A DNA stretch of 64,000 bases from Tilletia caries. Taxonomy: Eukaryota; Basidiomycota; Exobasidiomycetes; Tilletiales; Tilletiaceae. Position 1 is the first letter of the stretch. Each line of letters opens with the position of its first letter. The DNA lies in assembly GCA_032718865.1 (NCBI GenBank), contig JALUTQ010000038.1, forward strand, positions 62,001-126,000. The letters run 5' to 3'. Below are positions 57,101-64,000 of this stretch, one piece after another. Under the pieces are notes generated by a model that saw only the letters and a program-made list of their open reading frames with translations, was not told the origin of the DNA and did no database searches. Both the position numbers and the translations under genes were made by a program.

Positions 57101-58875
57101 ACGCGACAAAGCTATCGCTGAAGCCGCGTACGAGGGCTGCAAACAAACGTTGGACGAATTTAAAGGCCTCAGCAAGACGCTTCAGAATCAGCTCGAAGAC
57201 AAAGAGCGGCAGCTCAACGAGTACTTGAAGCTGGCGCGAGATGGGAGCAACCAGTCTACTGCCGAGCTGGCTCGGCTGCAGGGCAAGTACGAAGTCGCTT
57301 CCGAGCGCATCGCCGCCGTGTCTCAACAACTCATCGAAAGCGAAGACCGGAGAGCATCGCTCAGCGCCGAGCTTGCGCAGCTGAAGGAGACGATCCAGCG
57401 GAGCAGTCGAGACTCGGAGAATGCACAGGTGCAAGACAATGCTGCCCTGCAAAAGCTCCGCGATGAGGCTGCGTCCATCAGCAGGGAGCGTGATGGCTTG
57501 ACGGATCAGATCGCGGCATATGTGCAAGAACTTGACGACCTTAGGGAACAGCTGCACCAAGCGAATGAGGAGCTGCGGTTGCAGAGCCTTGATGCTGAAG
57601 AGGGACGACGAGCGGTGGAGCGAGAGAAGACGTTGATGAGCCGGTATCAGTCTGGCCAACTGGTGAGTGGACATGGATGCACCAGTATCCCGCGGATGCA
57701 GATGCTTATTGAACGTTCTCTCTCTCGACGAAAACAGACGGAGGCAGAAACGCAGCTACTTGCACAGGCTATTGTGAGTACCTTCCTTGCCGCATCTGTA
57801 GCTGATATGTTTGAACCGTGTTAAACGTGAGCGTCTGATCTTACAGGCTTCGAATGCTGAGCAAGTGACACGCGAGCTTTCCAAGCGGGATAACGTTATC
57901 AAAGGGGTTCGTCGGTTGATACATGAGAAGGGAAGTAGGCTGTTTCGACTGATGTCTTTTTACCTTCTGCTCTGCACAGCTTGAGTACGAAAAACGTTCT
58001 TTCCTTGACAAGCTGGTGAGTTTGAGATCGGCGAAACGTTGCATCGATACTGAAAGAACCACCACTTGACGAAAAACGTTCTCTTAACAGAAAAAAGCAC
58101 AGCAGGAGAATGATTCGCTTCGGAAGGGATCAGCCAATGCTTCGCGGCGGTCGATCCCTCTACCTGCTTCTGAGGAGCCCAGCTCTGAGGCTGACCATCA
58201 GGCGAGTTTTGATCGCAGTTGCGTTCCACTCATCGAGGAAACGGCGCTGAAGACTCTCAAATCCTTGTCGGATCATGGACGACGTTTCTAGGGCACGACG
58301 GCTCGAGTGAGATTCATGGGTGTCGAGCAGGTTAAGCAAAGTCAGCATGTTCAGGGCGGGGCTGGTCCCGTCCCTAAGCATTCGACTCCTTCTGGTGAGT
58401 TGCGATGATTCAGGTGATCGGACTCCTTCACATCCTAACGTTTCTTTTCGATAATCGTCCTCAGGCGCAGCGAAGCCGGTGCGACAGGTGAGTTTCGGCC
58501 ATAGCGTTCGATGTTGCGAGGAACGTATCTGATAGATTTCGACCTTTGGACAACCTCGTCGCTCTTAGTACACATCGCGATCAGCGTCCTCGCGTCCCTC
58601 TGGCAGTACCAGCCGTCGATCGCTCGTAGGCTCGGCGCTTCAAGCTCTGTCACAGACTCGGGACGACGACGAGGTGTCGAACGACGCAGATGCGACGCAG
58701 AACAATGAGGGTGAGCGTTCGCTCCGCTGCAGAGACACGCAATTAGTCGAAGGCTGACTTTGCCGATTGCACAGCTGGCTCGTCGACGATGGGTACGACT
58801 TCCACGGAGAGCGGACAGGAGAGTGTGTCGACTGTGCACACGCGTCGTACGGTACGACGTGCGCGACTGAGCTGA
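54149..58875 (+). CDS. Large coiled-coil protein, 19 small exons, function unknown
   Basis: Nineteen exons were traced: 54149-55012, 55085-55456, 55530-55642, 55717-55832, 55900-55995, 56064-56125, 56187-56386, 56449-56574, 56643-56810, 56876-56987, 57051-57662, 57738-57773, 57847-57906, 57980-58015, 58091-58201, 58292-58394, 58465-58487, 58569-58710 and 58775-58875. Every junction keeps phase, giving 1,150 residues. The N-terminal 400 residues are Ser/Pro-rich with short motifs such as FASLTPFLNRTATSPP. The middle (about 410-960) is coiled coil, for example LREQLHQANEELRLQ. The C-terminus is Ser/Thr-rich and ends RRTVRRARLS. The intron after 58201 appears to use a GC donor (CAG|GCGAGT). Another frame with EDMKDPSEHG lies downstream at 59028-59252 and might be a further exon, so the 3' end is tentative. 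I do not recognise the family. Confidence 0.75.
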
Positions 58876-60117
58876 GATCGTCAAGACCGCTGGGCATGGT
58901 TGGCATAGCTCGTCGCCGCTTGGCATCCTCCTCTCCCCCTTCCCGACTCCTTCTTGGACGGCTCGCGGCGGCCGATCAGAAACATTGAAAAATTGGACCA
59001 AAAAGCACTTCACCCATACGAATCGATTTGTCTCAGATATCGGCAAGTCGACAGGCTGGCCTCATGCGCGATCCGGAGCTCCGGAGACTCGATCTTCGAC
59101 GCTCGGACACTGCCCGCCTGACGGCAGAAAATCAATTTCTTTTTGGAGAAGACATGAAAGACCCCAGCGAGCACGGCTCTCAAATTCTTACGGCAGCTGG
59201 GGGCCTGTGGCAGAACCGAGAACGGGACGTCGAGACCTCAATCAATCAATGAATCAGACTGTTCGACAATCGACGCTGTCAGCAGTGTGCTGATACGACG
59301 ATACGGGACCAACGCGTTCGAATGACTGAGTGAGGGAGGGCAGCGAGAGAGAGGGGTTCCAAAATCTGATGAGAAATGTATGGTGCCAGTGATCGACATT
59401 CGAAGCCGGAGGGAGGCGGAGGGGAGGAGGGGAGCGTGGCTTGGCACATGATTTGTAATGCGGATGGTGGCGAAGGTGCTGGTTGTAATGCTGCAGTTGT
59501 ATCAAAAGTGCTGGAAAAGTGGGTCGATTCTGAGTTTCCCTCCTTTCGCTCGCTCGCTCGCTCGCTCAGCGTCCAGCACCAGCAGGCGGAGCGGGGCAAC
59601 GTCAGGCAAGGGATTACTATAGGGAAGCAGCACAGCCAACAGCGGCACACTCACTCACACTGACTCACAGCCGCAACTACCCACGCTTCCCACACAGCAG
59701 CCAGCCAGCCAGCCTTGCTTCAGGCTTCAGGCTTCAGGCTTCAGGCTCTCTCACCATCAAGGATTGCAAGGGGCTCCTTCCCAGTCTGCCCCGCGCAGCT
59801 CAATCTCGCCCCGCTTCGTCAACGAGAAGCACAGGGTACAGGGCCGGCGCACTCTCAACCCCCACCCTCTTCCCCTCCTCTCCCAGGCCTTCACCCGCTT
59901 GAGAGTTGAGCCAGACAGACAGTCGCTGCTCAAACGATCCCGGAGTCCGGCTTGAAAAGAGGAACCACACTCGGTCCCCTGTTTCCGCCCGCAATCTCTC
60001 CAAACCAACCAACAGCAGAAGACCCCTCGCCACGCACCCTCAAACAACCTCCAGTCAAAGAACACGACACTTCCCTCCTCTCACCCCAACACCTCCACAA
60101 CCCCCCACAGCACCACC
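58876..60117. promoter_or_regulatory. Long upstream region of the glucan synthase gene, with microsatellites
   Basis: About 1.24 kb. It holds short tandem repeats: CGCT (near 59555-59575), CCAG (near 59699-59713) and four copies of a GCTTCAG unit (about 59718-59745). The last 300 bp before the FKS1 start are rich in C and T, as in many fungal leaders. An open frame at 59028-59252 lacks a recognisable domain. I see no other gene. Confidence 0.5.
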
Positions 60118-63100
60118 ATGGCGCATCCTCCAGCAGGTGGGCCGATGGGCCCGCCAGGTGGGCCAAATCCTTTCGCAGGCGGACATGCATACAGCGATGC
60201 CGGGAGTGAACAGGGCAACTTCTTCCCTGCCGAGCGCAGAGATACGTACGCCTCCGAGGGCTCCGTTGCAGAGCTCATCCCCGGAAACCACCCATACGAC
60301 GATCGTTCCTACGATGAGTACTCACAAGGTGGCGCTCCCGGGTACGCACCCTCAGGCATCTCCTCTCCATACACCGACATGCCCGGCGGCGGGTACAGAC
60401 AACGGGAGCCATATCCCGCTTGGACGGCCGAGCACAACATCCCTCTTTCCAAGGAAGAGATCGAGGATATCTTCATCGATCTTACCAACAAGTTCGGTTT
60501 CCAGAAGGATTCCATGCGGAACATGTACGATCACCTCATGATCCAGCTCGACTCGCGCTCAAGTCGGATGAGCCCTGCTCAGGCGCTTCTCACTCTGCAC
60601 GCTGACTACATCGGTGGTGAGCACGCCAACTACCGCAAGTGGTACTTTGCTGCCCAACTCGATCTCGACGACGCCATCGGCAAGTCACAAAATCCGGGTC
60701 TCGCCCGCGCTGCCAGCATGGCCCAACGGCGAGGAACCACCAAGGGCCAAGGTCCGGCAGCCCGGTTACAAAACGCCTCGGCAAAGAGTCTGCAGAGTGC
60801 AGCAACAAGATGGCGTGACGCCATGAACCGCATGAGTGACTACGATCGCCTACGACAAATCGCTCTCTATCTGCTCTGCTGGGGTGAAGGTGGTCAGGTT
60901 CGATTCGTACCAGAGTGTCTCTGTTTCATCTTCAAGTGCGCAGATGAATACTACCGCTCGCCAGAGTGCCAGAACCGGATGGAGCCGGTGCCAGAAGGTC
61001 TCTATCTGCGGGCCGTCGTTAAGCCACTCTACCGATTTCTTCGCGACCAGGTGTTCGAGGTGGTCGACGGCAAGTTCGTCAAGAAGGAGCGAGACCACGA
61101 TCGCATCATCGGGTACGACGACGTCAACCAGCTTTTCTGGTACCCCGAAGGCATCGCACGTATCGTGCTGACCGACCGGACCCGGCTGGTCGATGTGCCA
61201 CCAACGCAACGGTTCATGAAGTTCGACAAGATCGACTGGGGCCGCGTCTTCTTCAAGACGTACAAGGAGAAGCGGTCTTTCGCCCATCTCTTGGTCAACT
61301 TCAACCGTATCTGGATTCTGCATATCTCGGTATTCTTCTACTACACCGCCTACAACGCGCCTCGTGTGTACGCCCGCTCTCGAGACGCCACTCAAGCGGA
61401 ACTTCTGTCCGGTGCGGCGCTAGGTGGTGCCGTCTCTACCATTCTCATGATCTGTGCCACCATTGCCGAGTTTTCGTACATTCCCACCACATGGAACAAC
61501 ACCAGTCACCTTGCCCGACGGATAGTCTTCTTGCTCGTCTGTCTCGGCATCACCATCGCCCCCGCCGTCTACATCTTTGGCTTCTCGGACCGCCTCAGCA
61601 CCACCGCGTTGATTGTGTCCATCGCACACATCGCTGCGTCTGGTTGTGTGACTGTCTTGTTCTCGCTGGTACCCTCGGGCAGGATGTTTGGCGATCGAGT
61701 GGCGGGCAAGGCGCGCAAGTACCTCGCCAACCAGACGTTTACCGCCAGTTATGCGCCACTCGAGAAGGGCCACCGAGTCTGGTCGTTGCTGCTCTGGGCC
61801 CTCATCTTCGGCTGCAAGCTCACAGAGAGTTACTTCTTCCTGTCGCTCTCGTTCCGTGATCCGCTTGCCGTCATGCTGATAATGAAGGTTCAGGGATGCA
61901 GCGACCGATACTTCGGTTCTGTGCTCTGCACGAACCAGCCCGCCTTCGCGCTTGTGGCCATGATAATCATGGACCTGTGCTTGTTCTTCCTCGACACTTT
62001 CTTGGTGAGCAGAACACATCTGGGCAAAAATGCTGTTCCTTGAATGAACGCTGACTTTTTACGCTCTCGTCCCTTGCTCAACAGTGGTACGTCATTTGGA
62101 ACACCGTCTTCAGTATTGGATGGTCATTCTCGATGGGACTGTCTATCTGGACACCATGGAGCGACATCTTCCAGCGTCTACCCAAGCGGATCTACGCGAA
62201 GTTGCTTGCCACCCAAGACATGGAGATCAAGTACAAGCCCAAGGTTCTCGTCTCGCAAGTGTGGAACGCCATCATCATCTCAATGTACCGCGAGCACTTG
62301 CTCTCCATCGATCACGTCCAGAAGATGCTCTACCACCAGGTTCCCTCCGGCGACGAAGGCAAGCGCACGCTCCGAGCTCCGACTTTCTTCATCAGTCAGT
62401 CGGACAAGGGCGTCAAGCCCGAGTTCTTCCCCAAGGGTTCCGAAGCCGAACGCCGTATCTCCTTCTTCGCACAGTCCGTCACCATCGCCCTGCCCGAGCC
62501 GCTGCCTATCGACGCCATGCCGACATTCACGGTTCTCGTTCCTCATTACTCTGAGAAGATCTTGCTCTCGCTTCGCGAGATTATTCGTGAGGAGGATCAG
62601 AACACACGTGTCACGCTGCTCGAGTACCTCAAGCAGCTCCACCCGGTCGAGTGGGACAACTTCGTGAAGGACACCAAGATCTTGGCAGAGGAGACCAGCG
62701 GGTTCAACGGCAGCACTCCCTTCGATGAAAAGTCAACGGCAAAGGGCGCCAAGACGGATGACCTTCCGTTCTACTGCATTGGTTTCAAGTCCGCAGCTCC
62801 TGAGTACACCCTCCGAACTCGTATCTGGGCCTCGCTCCGTGCTCAGACGCTATACCGAACCGTGTCCGGCTTCATGAACTACGCCAAGGCCATCAAGCTG
62901 CTGTACCGTGTCGAGAACCCCGAGGTCGTCCAGCTCTTCGGTGGCAACACTGAGAAGCTCGAGCGCGAGTTGGAACGGATGAGTCGACGCAAGTTCAAGT
63001 TCGTCATTTCCATGCAACGGTACTCCAAGTTCAACAAGGAGGAGCACGAGAATGCGGAGTTCTTGCTTCGCGCGTACCCGGATCTGCAGATTGCTTACTT

Positions 63101-64000
63101 GGACGAGGAGGCACCCCGTAAGGAAGGTGGCGAGTCGCGCTGGTTCTCGTCTTTAGTCGATGGTCACTCGGAGATCTTGCCCAACGGTAAGCGTCGTCCC
63201 AAGTTCCGCGTCGAGCTGCCCGGTAACCCCATTCTTGGTGACGGCAAGTCGGACAACCAGAACCACGCCATTATCTTCCACCGCGGCGAGTACCTCCAGC
63301 TGATTGACGCTAACCAGGACAACTACTTGGAGGAGTGCCTCAAGATTCGTAATGTGCTTGGCGAGTTCGAGCAGTACAACATGCCGAACCAGAACCCGTA
63401 CGGACCCGGCTGGCAAGAGTTCTCGAAGGCGCCAGTTGCCATTCTTGGTGCTCGCGAGTACATCTTCTCCGAGAACATTGGTATCCTTGGTGACGTCGCT
63501 GCCGGAAAGGAGCAAACGTTCGGTACGATGGCTGGTCGTGGGTTGGCCCAGATCGGAGGCAAGTTGCACTACGGTCACCCGGATTTCCTCAGTGCGCTGT
63601 TCATGACGACGCGTGGTGGTGTGTCGAAGGCGCAGAAGGGTCTTCACTTGAACGAGGATATCTACGCTGGTATGAACGCCTTCGGTCGCGGTGGTCGCAT
63701 CAAGCACATGGACTACTACCAGTGCGGCAAGGGTCGAGATCTTGGTTTCGGCACCATTCTGAATTTCACGACTAAGCTGGGCAACGGTATGGGCGAGCAG
63801 ATGCTCTCGCGCGAGTACTACTACCTGGGAACGCAGCTGCCTGTCGATCGCTTCTTGACGTTCTACTACGGCCACCCCGGTTTCCACATCAACAACATCC
63901 TCGTCATCCTCTCGGTGCAGCTGTTCATGATCACGATGGTGTTCATCGGCACGCTCAACTCTCAGCTCCGGATCTGTGAATCGGTCAACAGCGAGTACAT
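60118..64000 (+). CDS. FKS1: 1,3-beta-glucan synthase catalytic subunit, FKS1-type (5' part)
   Basis: The enzyme makes the main cell-wall glucan from UDP-glucose at the plasma membrane and is activated by Rho1. Two exons are visible (60118-62004 and 62085 to the window end), with no stop before 64000: 1,267 codons of a protein of roughly 1,700-1,900 residues. The N-terminal tail is Gly/Pro/Tyr-rich. The FKS1 domain follows, with [19 protein letters not shown] and [16 protein letters not shown]. Several spans come next, then the glucan synthase core with [40 protein letters not shown] and [20 protein letters not shown], and [20 protein letters not shown]. The segment aligned with echinocandin hot spot 1 reads FLSLSFRDP (residues about 574-582). 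The ATG context (CACCATGG) is good. Confidence 0.97.

Noticed and set aside
59028..59252. Separate small gene or last exon downstream of the second coiled-coil protein
   Set aside because: The frame is open and begins near a plausible acceptor, but it has no family match, and the coiled-coil gene already ends cleanly at 58875; left as an uncertainty.

Overview
The window is nuclear DNA of a fungus, very probably a basidiomycete. It is GC-rich. Nearly every gene is cut by short introns (about 60-100 bp) with GTGAGT- or GTACGT-like donors, the genes are densely packed on both strands, and one protein needs 19 small exons. DASH, SUS1, fungal glucan synthase and ALG genes support a fungal origin. 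The high intron number and GC content would suit Pucciniomycotina or a related group, but the class cannot be fixed from this window. Exon joins below were worked out by hand from splice motifs, reading phase and recognisable protein families; single junctions could be off by a few bases.

Layout, left to right. 0-5 kb: end of an unidentified Ser-rich protein, the Rab geranylgeranyltransferase alpha subunit (BET4-like) and the SNARE VTI1. 5-9 kb: a methyltransferase with a striking His-rich insert and a peroxisomal alpha-methylacyl-CoA racemase. 9-15 kb: a TRAPPC11-like tethering protein and a small unidentified gene. 15-24 kb: Rho GDI, a carnitine acetyltransferase, an unidentified membrane protein, cytochrome c oxidase subunit 7 and the haem protein DAP1. 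24-30.4 kb: a complete, apparently very young Ty1/copia retrotransposon (237-bp LTRs identical by eye, 5-bp target duplication) inserted in the short divergent promoter between DAP1 and ALG1. 30.6-36.3 kb: ALG1 with an exceptionally long tail, and a galactokinase-like gene flanked by a diverged direct repeat. 37-45.5 kb: ribosome-biogenesis and chromosome genes (DBP10, DUO1, SUS1, eL30, eL37). 46-59 kb: two large coiled-coil proteins either side of ALG6. 60-64 kb: the 5' part of a 1,3-beta-glucan synthase (FKS1-type), running off the edge.

The genes are mostly unrelated housekeeping genes rather than a pathway cluster. Loose themes are the secretory and glycosylation route (BET4, VTI1, TRAPPC11, ALG1, ALG6), cell wall (FKS1, Rho GDI as regulator of its Rho partner), ribosome production (DBP10, eL30, eL37) and mitosis (DUO1, possibly the coiled-coil proteins).

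The most interesting items are: the retrotransposon, whose gag, protease-integrase and RT-RNase H frames are separated by an in-frame UAG and by an overlapping AUGA stop/start instead of forming one pol; the LTR that supplies an in-frame upstream ATG to DAP1; a 15-bp element plus paired CACGTG sites shared by divergent promoters of ribosome-related genes; a nine-copy 8-bp CCGA array; and altered active-site motifs in the galactokinase-like protein.
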